This document shows positions 15,778 to 25,339 of a DNA stretch of 51,458 nucleotides, in pieces. The stretch comes from Fidelibacterota bacterium (lineage in GTDB: Bacteria; Fidelibacterota; Marinisomatia; Marinisomatales; SCKK01). A program made the translations under genes and the position numbers. The notes under the pieces are model-generated. The model was not told where the DNA came from. It was given only the letters and a program-made list of their open reading frames with translations, and did no database searches. Location: positions 1-51,458 of the forward strand of contig SCKK01000023.1 of the NCBI GenBank assembly GCA_004124475.1, read 5' to 3'. Within the stretch, counting starts at the first letter, position 1, and each line of letters opens with the position of its first letter.

Positions 15778-18444
15778 ATGTGCACTTCCCGAAAACAGTT
15801 AAGACGTTTATTATTTTTTGCGGTAATTAACCCATTTATTTTTGCATCTGAAATAGGGTTTAATCCGGAGGACTACATCTCTCGAGAAATCACTGCGATT
15901 AGGTTAACAAAACCGTTAAAAATAGACGGTGTTCTGGACGAAATTTTATACCAAGAACAACCTATCCAAACTTTTATTCAGGTAGACCCTGACAATGGAA
16001 AGCTGGCTTCAGAAAATACAGACGTTTGGATAGCTTATGACGACGAAGCCCTGTATGTGGGAGCGAGGTTATGGGATAACGAACCCGATTCAATTGTGGG
16101 TAGAATAGGTAGAAGAGATTCTGATTTGAATTCTGATCAATTTCAGGTTGTCATCGACTCATATAATGATAAACGATCAGGGTTTTTCTTTTTTATAAAT
16201 CCCTCCGGTGCCATTCAGGATGGAGTAATTTCAAACGACAGTTGGTTTGATGAGACCTAAGATGGAATATGGGATAGTAAAACCAGAGTTGATGAAAAAG
16301 GGTGGACAGTAGAAATGAGAATCCCCTTTTCTCAGCTTCGATTTAATAACGATGAGGAACTTGTCTGGGGGATAGGACTTGGTAGGATTATCCAGAGAAG
16401 GAATGAGCACGTGTTGAATTTCTATATTCCACGGGGAGAAAGTGGTATAGTTTCCCGGTTTGCCATACTAAAAGGAATTCATCATATTAAACCCCCAAAG
16501 CGTTTGGAATTTTTTCCATATCTCACGTCAGGGTATGGATTTCTTCCATCAAAGGAAGACAATCCCTTTTTTAACGGTCGTGATTCCGATTTTAAATTTG
16601 GAACAGACTTGAAATTGGGAATTGGAAATAATCTAACAGTAGATGTAACCATCAACCCGGATTTTGGTCAGGTTGAGGTTGACCCTTCCGTTATTAATCT
16701 TTCAGCTTATGAGACTTATTATCAGGAGAAGCGCCCCTTCTTTGTTGAGGGAGCAAACATTTTTTCTTTTGGATCCGGAGGACCAACCAATCGCTGGGGA
16801 TTTAATTTTTTTGAACCGGACTTTTTCTATAGCCGGCGAATTGGTCGATATCCTCAAAGCTGGGTAGATACAGATGGCTGGGTCGATATGCCCGAGGCTA
16901 CCTCGATTTTGGGGGCTGCAAAATTAAGTGGGAAATTAAAAGGCGATTGGTCGATTGGTGGAATAACTGCCGTGACCAATAGGGAGTTTGCCCAAGTCAA
17001 TGAGGATGGAAATAAACGTAAAGTAGAAGTGGAACCGTCCACCATTTACAATCTGATCCGTACCCAAAAAGAGTTTCAGGATGGGCATAAAGGTTTAGGA
17101 TTGATTGGAACATACGTATCCAGGAATTTTAAAGATTCCTCCCTAAAGGATGTTCTATCAAAAAATGCAATGGCAATAGGGATTGATGGTTGGACCTTTT
17201 TTGGTGAAGATAGAGAGTGGGTCATTGCAGGATGGAGTGGATGGACTTTAGTTACCGGTTCCAAGACTCAAATATATGATTTACAAAAGAATTCCAGTCA
17301 TTATTTTCAAAGACCGGATGCTGATCATTTAACTCTTGATTCTACTCTTACACAATTGTCAGGATATTCGAGCCGATTGATAATTAATAAAGAAAAGGGA
17401 CATGTTACATTTAATGCTGCATTAGGTATCATCTCCCCAGGTTTTGAGAGCAATGATATGGGATTGACTTTTGGAACGGATAGAATTAATAAACATCTGG
17501 TATTGGGGTACAGATGGTATGATCCGGGGAAAGTATTTCGTTCTGCAGCAATTAACACTGCCTATATGAGCAATCATAATTTTGGTGGATATAAAATCAA
17601 TGAGAGTGTTTTCCTTTTTGGATATGCGCAACTACTAAATTATTGGAGTTTTGAAGGGTTCATGGGTTGGGGACCAAGAACTCTAAGTGATACTAAATTA
17701 AGAGGAGGTCCCATGGTAATATCACCTTCAGGTATCTTCTTGGATTTGGGTTTTAACTCCGATAATCGAAAAAATGTAATCTTGGGTTTTGGTGGGAATA
17801 GGGGCAAAAGTGAGAAAGGGGGACAGTCTTATAGCATATATACAGAATTAGAACTTAAAGTAGGTAATCAATTAAATTTAACCGCTGAACCTATGTATTC
17901 CTTTGACAGATCTATTGATCAATACGTTACATCAGTCGATGATAAAAATGCAAAAGTTATGTATGGAATCAGGTATATAGTTGCTCAATTAGATCAAAAA
18001 ACTTTTTCTACTGATATCCGAATAGATTATGCTTTCACACCCACACTCTCTATACAAACCTATTTTCAACCCTTTATAGCTGTGGGTCATTATTCGAGAT
18101 TTAAAGAATTCAAAAAGCCTAAATCTTATGATTTTTTGGTTTACGGGGAAGAGGGTACATCAATTAGTGAAGAGGAAAATGAATATTTAATAGATCCTAC
18201 TGGTGGGGATGATGGCGATTCGTTTTATATCGATAATCCGGATTTCAATTACAAAGCGTTGGTGGGAAATGTCGTATTACGATGGGAATTTAAACCGGGA
18301 TCCACTTTATATTTTGTCTGGACTCGAAATGGAAGTGATTTTCATAATACAGGTGATTTTCAATTCAGGAGAGATTTTTCTGATATATTCAAGGCTACAA
18401 CTGATAATATTTTTGCAATAAAAGTGACCTACTGGTTGGGATAA
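15778..18444 (+). pseudogene. DUF5916 (CBM9-like plus outer-membrane barrel) gene with in-frame TAA
   Basis: One frame runs from ATG 15778 to 18444 (about 888 codons) with a single TAA at 16258-16260 between DSWFDET and DGIWDSKTRVDEKGW. The N-terminal part has a signal peptide and a family-9 carbohydrate-binding-like domain (KIDGVLDEILYQEQPIQTFIQ, DEALYVGARLWD). After the stop the same domain continues (GWTVEMRIPFSQLRF), followed by a long beta-strand-rich barrel ending FAIKVTYWLG. DUF5916 proteins sit in the outer membrane of Bacteroidota-like bacteria and their substrates are unknown. Both halves look otherwise well preserved, so the nonsense change is recent or is read through. Listed as two proteins it would be misleading. 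Confidence 0.8.
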
Positions 18445-18750
18445 TTTAGTCTACTTCCTATCTCTAAATTTTGATTTGTAAAAACCATTAACATTTTATA
18501 GTGTTCACGTTAGACAGATTATTTAGAATCCCAATCATAAAATGATGTAAAATCTATTATTTCTGATTTTCCCTCCCCAAAAACGGAATAGTTAGTGCAA
18601 CCAAAAAAGTAGTCAAATCGACCTACCAGGTTTGAATCAACCTGACAGGTACAACAACTATTTTTGGTCAGAACAATCCTTGAGATTCATCTATTGGTGT
18701 CATAACTTAATCCTTTAGTATCGCAACTTAATAGAAATGGGAGGGCTGTT
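18445..18750. other. Intergenic region with ACCT...AGGT hairpin
   Basis: No gene is seen. An imperfect inverted repeat, ACCTACCAGGTT-N6-AACCTGACAGGT, lies at 18621-18650, a typical dispersed palindrome rather than a terminator, as no U-tract follows. Confidence 0.45.
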
Positions 18751-20391
18751 ATGCCGGCAAATAATAAAACTTCAGAATTACCGGAATATGTCAAGTATTT
18801 GGAAGATCAAATTGACCGCCTAAGTGAAATTGGCGTTGCCCTTTCCAGGGAAAAGGAGATACCGGTTGTATTGGAGATGATTATAGACGAGGCAAGAAGA
18901 ATTACCAATGCTGATGGTGGAACGCTCTACATGATGATAGATGATGAAACCCGGTTAAAATTCGAGATTATGCAGACAGGTTCAAAAGGAATACGCTGGG
19001 GAGGGGCTTCACCAGATCCTGTTCCTGAATTTATTTATCCTATTAAACTATATAATCCTGAGACGGGGAAACCTAATTATCAGATGATTTCTGCGTATGT
19101 GGCTCTTAAGGGTGAAACCATCAATATCCCTGATGCCTATGAAGCGGAAGGTTTTGATTTTTCCGGAATGAAGGCGTTTGACAAAAGGAATGATTACAGG
19201 TCAATGTCCTTTTTAACGGTTCCTCTGAAAAATCATCTCGATGAAATAATTGGTGTCATACAGTTAATTAATGCTCAGGATCCTGAAAGTGTGGAGACTA
19301 TCCCATTTTCTGAGAAAAAACAAAAACTGATTGAGTCATTATGCAGTCAGGCGGCTGTTTCTATTACAAACAGTCAACTTATCCAGCAATTGGAAGATCT
19401 GTTTGAGTCTTTTATTCAAGTTATTGCAGCTGCTATTGACGCAAAATCACCTTATACAGGCGGACATTGCCAGCGGATTCCGGTAATTACAAAAATGATT
19501 GTTGAAGCTATAAACAAGGCAAAAGAAGGACCATTCGCTGATGTTTACTTTGATGAAGAATCTATGAAAGAAATAATGCTTGCTGCATGGTTACATGATA
19601 CAGGGAAAGTAGCAACTCCTGTCCATGTTGTGGATAAGTCCACTAAATTAGAATCGTTGAATGATCGAATTGACATGGTGATAGCAAGGTTTGAAGTGCT
19701 AAAAAGGGATGCAGAGATCCGATTTATCAAGAAAAGGATGAAATTGGAAAATGAAGGGAAAGGTGACAAAATAAAAGAGTTGAAGAAACAATATGAGGAG
19801 GAGTTAGCAAAATTAGATAAAGACAAAAAATTCATTGAAACATGCAACCTTGGTGGAGAATTCCTTTCTCAAGAATATAAAGAAAGAATCAAAAAAATAG
19901 CAAATTACAAATGGCAACTTGGGGGTGAAACTCGGAATTTTCTCTCAGATGATGAAGTATATAATCTTTCTCTTTCAAGGGGGACATTAAATCCTGAGGA
20001 ACGTAAGATCATAAATGATCACACAGTTGTCACCATTGATATGCTAAAAAGACTACCGTGGCCAAAAAAGCTGAGAAGAGTTCCGGAAATTGCTGCGGCT
20101 CATCATGAAAAGCTCGATGGAACGGGGTATCCTAAGGGATTAAACCATACGGAATTACCTATTCATCCGCGAATTGTGGCGATAGCAGATATCTTTGAAG
20201 CTTTGACGGCAAGCGATAGACCTTATAAGAAGGGGAAAACTGTATCACAATCATTAAGAATCATGGGCTTTATGAGAAATGATTATCATATTGATTCGGA
20301 TATATTTGACCTTTTTGTTAAAGAAAAGGTCTACGAACAATATGCAAAAGAATACCTGCCACCTGAACAACTTGATGAAGTAGTTATTTAA
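18751..20391 (+). CDS. GAF and HD-GYP domain protein, predicted cyclic-di-GMP phosphodiesterase
   Basis: 546 residues, no membrane segment. A short coiled coil (about 10-35) leads into a GAF sensor domain (about 36-205, NADGGTLYMM, SFLTVPLKN, GVIQLIN). The HD-GYP domain starts near 220: TGGHC (His239), LHDTGK (282-286), H424 and HHEKLDGTGYP (451-461), so the metal ligands and GYP signature are present. A charged insertion of about 80 residues (316-395, EIRFIKKRMKLENEGKGDK) splits the HD part from the GYP part and looks coiled-coil. Family knowledge predicts hydrolysis of c-di-GMP, gated by a GAF ligand. GGGAGG lies before ATG 18751. No partner gene adjoins. Confidence 0.88.
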   Translation: MPANNKTSELPEYVKYLEDQIDRLSEIGVALSREKEIPVVLEMIIDEARRITNADGGTLYMMIDDETRLKFEIMQTGSKGIRWGGASPDPVPEFIYPIKLYNPETGKPNYQMISAYVALKGETINIPDAYEAEGFDFSGMKAFDKRNDYRSMSFLTVPLKNHLDEIIGVIQLINAQDPESVETIPFSEKKQKLIESLCSQAAVSITNSQLIQQLEDLFESFIQVIAAAIDAKSPYTGGHCQRIPVITKMIVEAINKAKEGPFADVYFDEESMKEIMLAAWLHDTGKVATPVHVVDKSTKLESLNDRIDMVIARFEVLKRDAEIRFIKKRMKLENEGKGDKIKELKKQYEEELAKLDKDKKFIETCNLGGEFLSQEYKERIKKIANYKWQLGGETRNFLSDDEVYNLSLSRGTLNPEERKIINDHTVVTIDMLKRLPWPKKLRRVPEIAAAHHEKLDGTGYPKGLNHTELPIHPRIVAIADIFEALTASDRPYKKGKTVSQSLRIMGFMRNDYHIDSDIFDLFVKEKVYEQYAKEYLPPEQLDEVVI

Positions 20392-20721
20392 CTGTATCGC
20401 CTGCCTACCGTCAAGTAGGGAATTTCTCTGTGGGTCACAGACTCCTATGGAGAGTCCCGAAACTTCGGGAATGATACACAACTAACTGTTCCGGTAGTTG
20501 ACAAATAAACGTGAAACATGAAACATAATGCGCCTGCCGCGTAGTCCCGAAGTAGTCGGGAGAGCGTATCGGGGTGAAACTCAAGCTCTTATCTTTTGCC
20601 TGTCGCCTTTTGGCTTTTTAATTCCTACCCCCGACCCCGACTTGTCGGGGGGGTCGGGAGGACGTATCTATGTTCTTCTACGGCGAGCTGAGCTCTCTAC
20701 ACATCTAATCAATAAAATGCT
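20392..20721. repeat. Composite dispersed repeat (copy A) and GC-rich palindromes
   Basis: The segment 20392-20470 shares a block order with 32873-33005: CTGTATCGCCTGCC, GGAATTTCTC, GGTCACAGACTCCTATGG, AGAG, then CCGAA and CTTCGGGA. A second repeat is at 20531-20576 (CGTAGTCCCGAAGTAGTCGG). A very stable hairpin at 20628-20658 pairs CCCGACCCCGAC with GTCGGGG-GGTCGGG. No gene is present. Confidence 0.75.
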
Positions 20722-22521
20722 ATGTCATTAGAAATATTTCTATTCCTACTAATTTTAGGAGCTGCCTTTTTATTGTTTGTATTTGAGGTGTTTCCCATAG
20801 ATGTAACTGCATTGACGTTGTTGACTGTACTTTTCTTGGTGGGTTATCTGGATGTTGGAGAAGCCATTTCCGGCTTTAGTAATAAGGCGGTACTTACGGT
20901 TGCAGCTATGCTGGTGTTAAGCCGTGCGCTTGTCAAAACCGGCTTTTTGGAAGTATTTGCAGATCAGTTAAGCAGTTTGGCTGGGAAAAATATTTGGCTC
21001 GGTTTAAGTATATTTCTATTAGCAGCCAGTCTCATATCCGGATTTATCAATAACACAGCCACCGTTGCGATATTTATTCCACTTGCGTTACAGTTATCAC
21101 AGCGATTTCAAATTTCTCCGTCAAAAATACTGATTCCTCTTTCTTATGCTGCAATTTATGGGGGAACATTGACCTTGATCGGTACATCCACAAACCTTCT
21201 TGTAAGTTCCGTCGTGGAAGATTACGGCATTCAACCTCTTGGTATGTTCGAGTTTGCCGGTATGGGTCTAATATTTCTTATTACGGGAACAATATATAAT
21301 TTGTGGGTTGTACCTAAAATTCTTCCTTCCAGGGCAGCAGTTTCATCACTAACCAGAAGTTATCATATGTCCCCGTATCTAACGGAGTTTAAAGTGGCAG
21401 AAAATTCACCTCTAATAGGTGTTTCCTGTATGGATCGTGGAGTGAATGAGAATTATGATATTACTATACTTGCACTAATCAGGGACAAACAGAGATATGA
21501 TAGTGATATCCGAAATATAAAATTACAGAAAGGAGACATACTATTATCTCGGGGGACATTCAAGAATTTTTTACGTTTTAGGGAAGAGGAAAAGGTGCTC
21601 CTCTTAACGGAAGTGAAAATGAATCAAACTGAGTTAACAGGAGATGAGAGTGTCATTATTGAAGGGCTTATACCTCCCGGATCGTCTTTAATTGGCAAAT
21701 CATTAAAAGAATTGGATTTTCGAAATAAGTTTGGTGCCTTTGTTTTAGCGATAAGGAGAGAAGGCAAAACTTTACGGGAAAAAATTGCTCATATTGTACT
21801 CCACTTTGCTGATACGCTTTTGATTTTTGTTCCAAAATCTAATTTGAGTGCACTGGATAAAAATCCTGATATAGCCGTGCTCCAAGAACATGAAATATCA
21901 CTTCACAAGACAAGATTCTGGTGGTTTGCTATCGCTATTATCCCACTCATTATGATTTCTGCCACTTTAGGTATCATAGAGATATTAGGAGCTGCTATTG
22001 TTGGAGTAGTTATTTTACTCCTGGTGAGAAGTTTAAACATTCAGGAGGCATACAGATCTATCGACTGGTCTGTCATTGTTTTGATTGCTGCTTTTATTCC
22101 GGTTGGGATCGTTGTCGAAAGAACTGGAACCGCTGACTTGATCGGGTCTGGTATTATTAATCTGGGCGCCCTTTTTAATCCTGAGTTTGCTCCCTATGCT
22201 TCATTGTCCATATTATATCTGGTAGCTGTCTTGATGACTTCAATCATGTCTAATAATTCCGCAGCTATTGTGTTGATCCCTGTTGCTCTGTCTATTGGGA
22301 ATCAGCTTGGTGTGGATACTCGTCCATTTATTTTTGCCATCTGTTTTGGCGCATCCACATCTTTTATGACTCCTATGGGATATCAGACAAACTTAATGGT
22401 CTATGGTCCAGGAAGTTACCGCTTTGGTGATTTTGTCAAAGCAGGTGCGCCACTTAACGCGTTGTTCTGGTTGTTAGCGACTATATTTATTCCTATGATC
22501 TGGCCATTTTATCCTGGATAA
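20722..22521 (+). CDS. SLC13/DASS-type permease with two RCK_C (TrkA-C) domains
   Basis: 599 residues: N-terminal membrane helices (1-200), two cytosolic TrkA-C regulatory domains (about 215-385; GDILLSRGTFKNFLRF, PGSSLIGKSLKELDF), then C-terminal helices. Both inverted-repeat transport signatures are visible: SGFINNTATVAIFIPL with LIGTSTNLLVSS, and MSNNSAAIVLIPVA with FMTPMGYQTNLMVYGPG. Such proteins carry sulfate, dicarboxylates or similar anions with Na+. The substrate cannot be read from the sequence. It stands alone between repeat regions. Confidence 0.85.
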   Translation: MSLEIFLFLLILGAAFLLFVFEVFPIDVTALTLLTVLFLVGYLDVGEAISGFSNKAVLTVAAMLVLSRALVKTGFLEVFADQLSSLAGKNIWLGLSIFLLAASLISGFINNTATVAIFIPLALQLSQRFQISPSKILIPLSYAAIYGGTLTLIGTSTNLLVSSVVEDYGIQPLGMFEFAGMGLIFLITGTIYNLWVVPKILPSRAAVSSLTRSYHMSPYLTEFKVAENSPLIGVSCMDRGVNENYDITILALIRDKQRYDSDIRNIKLQKGDILLSRGTFKNFLRFREEEKVLLLTEVKMNQTELTGDESVIIEGLIPPGSSLIGKSLKELDFRNKFGAFVLAIRREGKTLREKIAHIVLHFADTLLIFVPKSNLSALDKNPDIAVLQEHEISLHKTRFWWFAIAIIPLIMISATLGIIEILGAAIVGVVILLLVRSLNIQEAYRSIDWSVIVLIAAFIPVGIVVERTGTADLIGSGIINLGALFNPEFAPYASLSILYLVAVLMTSIMSNNSAAIVLIPVALSIGNQLGVDTRPFIFAICFGASTSFMTPMGYQTNLMVYGPGSYRFGDFVKAGAPLNALFWLLATIFIPMIWPFYPG

Positions 22522-22684
22522 TCTGCCATTAATCCAGAAGGTTCAGGATAAGAAACATCCACAGGATCGTTTAGACAAAGAATATAAAAACAAAACCTTA
22601 AAATCATTTTTTCAGGAAAAGTATTTCAATAAAATGAAAAATATCATTTGTCATTTTATTGATAAAAATTTTAGCATTACTTTC

Positions 22685-22706
22685 CCGCCTGACCGTCGGG
22701 CAGGGT
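22685..22706. repeat. CCGCCTGAC...GGGCAGG palindrome
   Basis: Another member of the CCTGCC palindrome family, in the 254-bp gap between the permease and rpe. Confidence 0.5.
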
Positions 22707-22775
22707 GTTTCTTTACGGCTAATGAATAAGTCAGGTTTGAAAAGAAATATTTAATAAATTCGATTAAGTAAAACA

Positions 22776-23429
22776 GTGAAAATAGCTCCATCCATACTCT
22801 CTGCTGATTTCGCAAATCTTTCTATTGCTTTGGATCAATGTGAGCGGGGAGAAGCAGACCAGATTCATGTGGATGTGATGGATGGTCATTTTGTCTCTAA
22901 TATCACCATTGGACCAGGTGTGGTGAAAGATATACGGAAAAGAACTGGACTACCCCTCGATGTTCACCTCATGATCGAAAATCCGGAAATGTATATTCCT
23001 CAATTTATACAGGCAGGATCAGATTTAATCACGGTTCATGTAGAAACATGTGAGAATTTGTCTACGGTTATTCGACAGATAAAGGAATCAGGAGCAAAAG
23101 CAGGGGTAACTCTTAAACCTGGTACTTCTCTAAAAGAGATAGAAAATGTAATTTCGGAAGTAGATTTAATTTTAATTATGTCAGTTGAGCCAGGTTTCGG
23201 TGGGCAGGAGTTTATCCCGGAAACATTGGATCGTGTGCGGAAAATCAAAAAAATGATTGCTGCTTTACAGGAAAGAAATTCTCCTGAGATATCTGTCGAT
23301 GGAGGTGTTAAACTCAGTAATGCAAACAAGATAGTTGAGGCAGGCGCTGATATTTTGGTTATTGGATCAGCTATATTTGCAACAAAAGATCCTGTTAAGA
23401 CAATGAATATGTTTAATCAAATCTCGTGA
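22776..23429 (+). CDS. rpe: Ribulose-phosphate 3-epimerase
   Basis: 217 residues, a standard TIM-barrel epimerase interconverting ribulose-5-phosphate and xylulose-5-phosphate. Metal and catalytic residues are visible: His31 and Asp33 (HVDVMDGHFV), His64 (VHLMIENPE), Met-Ser-Val-Glu-Pro-Gly-Phe-Gly-Gly, and the Asp of SVDGGV. The start is GTG 22776 (MKIAPSILSADF), the family's usual N-terminus. No strong ribosome site precedes it. rpiB follows after 7 bp, forming a non-oxidative pentose phosphate operon. Confidence 0.95.
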   Translation: MKIAPSILSADFANLSIALDQCERGEADQIHVDVMDGHFVSNITIGPGVVKDIRKRTGLPLDVHLMIENPEMYIPQFIQAGSDLITVHVETCENLSTVIRQIKESGAKAGVTLKPGTSLKEIENVISEVDLILIMSVEPGFGGQEFIPETLDRVRKIKKMIAALQERNSPEISVDGGVKLSNANKIVEAGADILVIGSAIFATKDPVKTMNMFNQIS

Positions 23430-23436
23430 GGTTCCT

Positions 23437-23901
23437 ATGACAAAACCGGATATATCAGTCATCTATCTCGGGACAGATCATGTTGGGTTTGAATTGAAAG
23501 AGACGGTCAAAAAGCATCTTGAGGATGAAGGCTTTGAAGTTGAGGACAAAGGCGCGTATTGGTATGATGGCGAAGACGATTATCCCGATTTTGTATTCCC
23601 GGTTGCCAAAGTAGTCTCGAGAGATTTAAATAGCAGGGGTATTATTTTTGGCGGTTCCGGACAAGGTGAAGCCATTTGTGCAAACAGGATAAAAGGTATC
23701 AGAGCTGCAGTTTACTACGGAGGAATGGAGGAAATTGTTCAGCTTTCAAGGGAACATAATAATGCTAACATTTTATCGTTAGGTGCAAGATTTCTTACAA
23801 GTGATATAGCGGTTAAGGTCGTTGACCTCTGGTTAAAAACCGATTTTAAAGGTGAAAGACATATCCGTAGGATACTGAAAATAGATCAGCCAAGTGATTA
23901 A
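23437..23901 (+). CDS. rpiB: Ribose-5-phosphate isomerase B, glutamate-type active site
   Basis: 154 residues of the RpiB/LacAB fold (GTDHVGFELKE, SREHNNANILSLGARF). The active-site loop is GGSGQGEAICANRIKG. The cysteine used by E. coli RpiB is absent and Glu78 takes the position used as base in mycobacterial RpiB (GSGNGEQ). It interconverts ribose-5-phosphate and ribulose-5-phosphate, feeding rpe directly upstream. LacA/LacB activity is less likely given the partner. Confidence 0.9.
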   Translation: MTKPDISVIYLGTDHVGFELKETVKKHLEDEGFEVEDKGAYWYDGEDDYPDFVFPVAKVVSRDLNSRGIIFGGSGQGEAICANRIKGIRAAVYYGGMEEIVQLSREHNNANILSLGARFLTSDIAVKVVDLWLKTDFKGERHIRRILKIDQPSD

Positions 23902-23931
23902 AGAAGTTTATTTCCGTTGGATGGAGTACTA

Positions 23932-24856
23932 GTGAAAAAAGTAATTCTATTGTCGATCTTCTTTATTGTATTACCAATTTTATCGATGGTTTAAGGTCAG
24001 TCGAATGGTCTCAAACCATTTATTCTTATTGGTGAAAGTGGTAAGAGTGTACGGAAAACGGTGGATGCAATCATCGGTTCAATCTTTATGGAGGATGAGA
24101 TAGAAATTTTAGGCAAATACAGTCCGCCAGCTGGCGGACGACCCTGATCGATTTGTTATTGTTGTAACCAACCAGGACCTGATAAAGGCAGTAAAAATAG
24201 GTGATCCAACAACGGGTTTTGCAGCGGTCATGAGATTAGCTATAACAAAACAAGGGGAGATGATCTACGTGACGTGTCAAAATCCGGTTTACTGGGGGAA
24301 TGTCTTTTTCCAGGGGGACTATCCTGAAGTCGAGGAATATTTTGCGGCATTTCAGAAAAAGTTAATGAAATCCATGCCGCGGATGAGGGGACGGTTTAAC
24401 AGATCGTTCGGATCTACTGAAGGGATTACCACCGAGAAATTGCAACATTATCGGTATGGGTTCAGGATGCCTTATTTTGAAGAAATGGTCAAACTCGGAA
24501 CATTTTCTAACTTTAGTGAAGCTAAAAAGGTCATCGAAAAAAATCTGGCATCATCCGATGTTGGGGTTAAAGTATTTGAAAAAGAAGTTCCTGGGAAAAA
24601 TGTGAAGCTCTATGGTATCGGATTGAGAAGACCCAAAGGGGAAAGTTCTTTTTTCCCCACAATAGACACGGGAGATTGGAAACATACTGCTAGTTTACCT
24701 CTGGAAATATTGATCGCAGATAAAAAGGTATTGATGCTCGATGGTAAGTTTAGAATCCCTGTCAGTTTTCCCGATATGCCCAAAAGGACGTTTAAGAAAA
24801 TTCGTTCTACGCCTGATGATATAAAGGCACTTTTTGAAACACTCGTTAAATATTAG
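23932..24856 (+). pseudogene. Broken secreted protein gene with a palindrome insertion
   Basis: GTG 23932 opens a signal peptide (VKKVILLSIFFIVLPILSMV) that is cut by TAA at 23992-23994, followed in frame by GQSNGLKPFILIGESG. The frame then meets an 18-bp perfect palindrome, GTCCGCCAG/CTGGCGGAC (24122-24139). Removing the 19 bases 24121-24139 joins LGKY to DPDRFVIVVTNQDLIKAVKIGDP and restores the frame, which runs on through ITKQGEMIYVTCQNPVYWG to 24856. The C-terminal 208 residues are intact and lie in a 24230-24856 ORF. I do not recognise the family. Two lesions make it a clear pseudogene. Confidence 0.75.
24122..24139. repeat. 18-bp perfect palindrome inserted in a coding sequence
   Basis: GTCCGCCAGCTGGCGGAC reads the same on both strands. 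Deleting it with one flanking base repairs the reading frame of the surrounding gene, which indicates insertion rather than ancestral sequence. Confidence 0.75.
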
Positions 24857-25339
24857 GGTATATGGAACTTAGCTTCGTCCCGCCAAGGCGGGAGAATAAT
24901 GCCTGCCTGTCGGCAGACAGAGAATGCTGCCTGCCCCGTAGTGACGGAGGAACGTATCGGGGGAACAATGCCTGCCCCATAGTGATCCGTCAGCTGACGG
25001 ATGCGTAGGTCTGCTTCGAAGGAGTTCCTGTGGAGCAAATTCCATAACCTGAAAACCCTTGAAAAGGTTGCTAACCTTTTCAAGGTTGAATGGAATGCGT
25101 ACGAAAAAACAAAGAGTATTTTGGTTGAATCTGCCTGCCTGACTTTGTCATTCCCGCCACAAAGAAGGCGGACAGGCAGGCGGGCAAGAAATATCATTGA
25201 GGAGCTAAATGCTCTTATTCATTCGTTGGAGTCTTAGCCTTAGCCTATGCCTTAGCCTTTTTCTAGCAAATAGGCTGAATAGTTACAAATCAATTTAAAT
25301 AATTGTCAATCCGGATAAAATTGTGAGGAGTGTAACATC
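24857..25339. repeat. Cluster of palindromic repeats
   Basis: No gene is supported. Repeats include GCCTGCCTGTCGGCAGACAG (near 24900), two CCTGCCCC(G/A)TAGTG units (24930-24985), CCGTCAGCTGACGG (24987-25000), a hairpin CTTGAAAAGGTT-gct-AACCTTTTCAAG (about 25058-25085), and CCGCC...AAGGCGGACAGGCAGGCGGG (25146-25185). An ORF at 25001-25237 ends IIEELNALIHSLES, like four-helix-bundle proteins, but it is mostly translated repeat. Confidence 0.65.

Noticed and set aside
25001-25237. Possible four-helix-bundle protein (ends IIEELNALIHSLES)
   Set aside because: Most of the ORF is repeat sequence, including a CTTGAAAAGG hairpin and CCTGCC repeats. Only the tail is suggestive.
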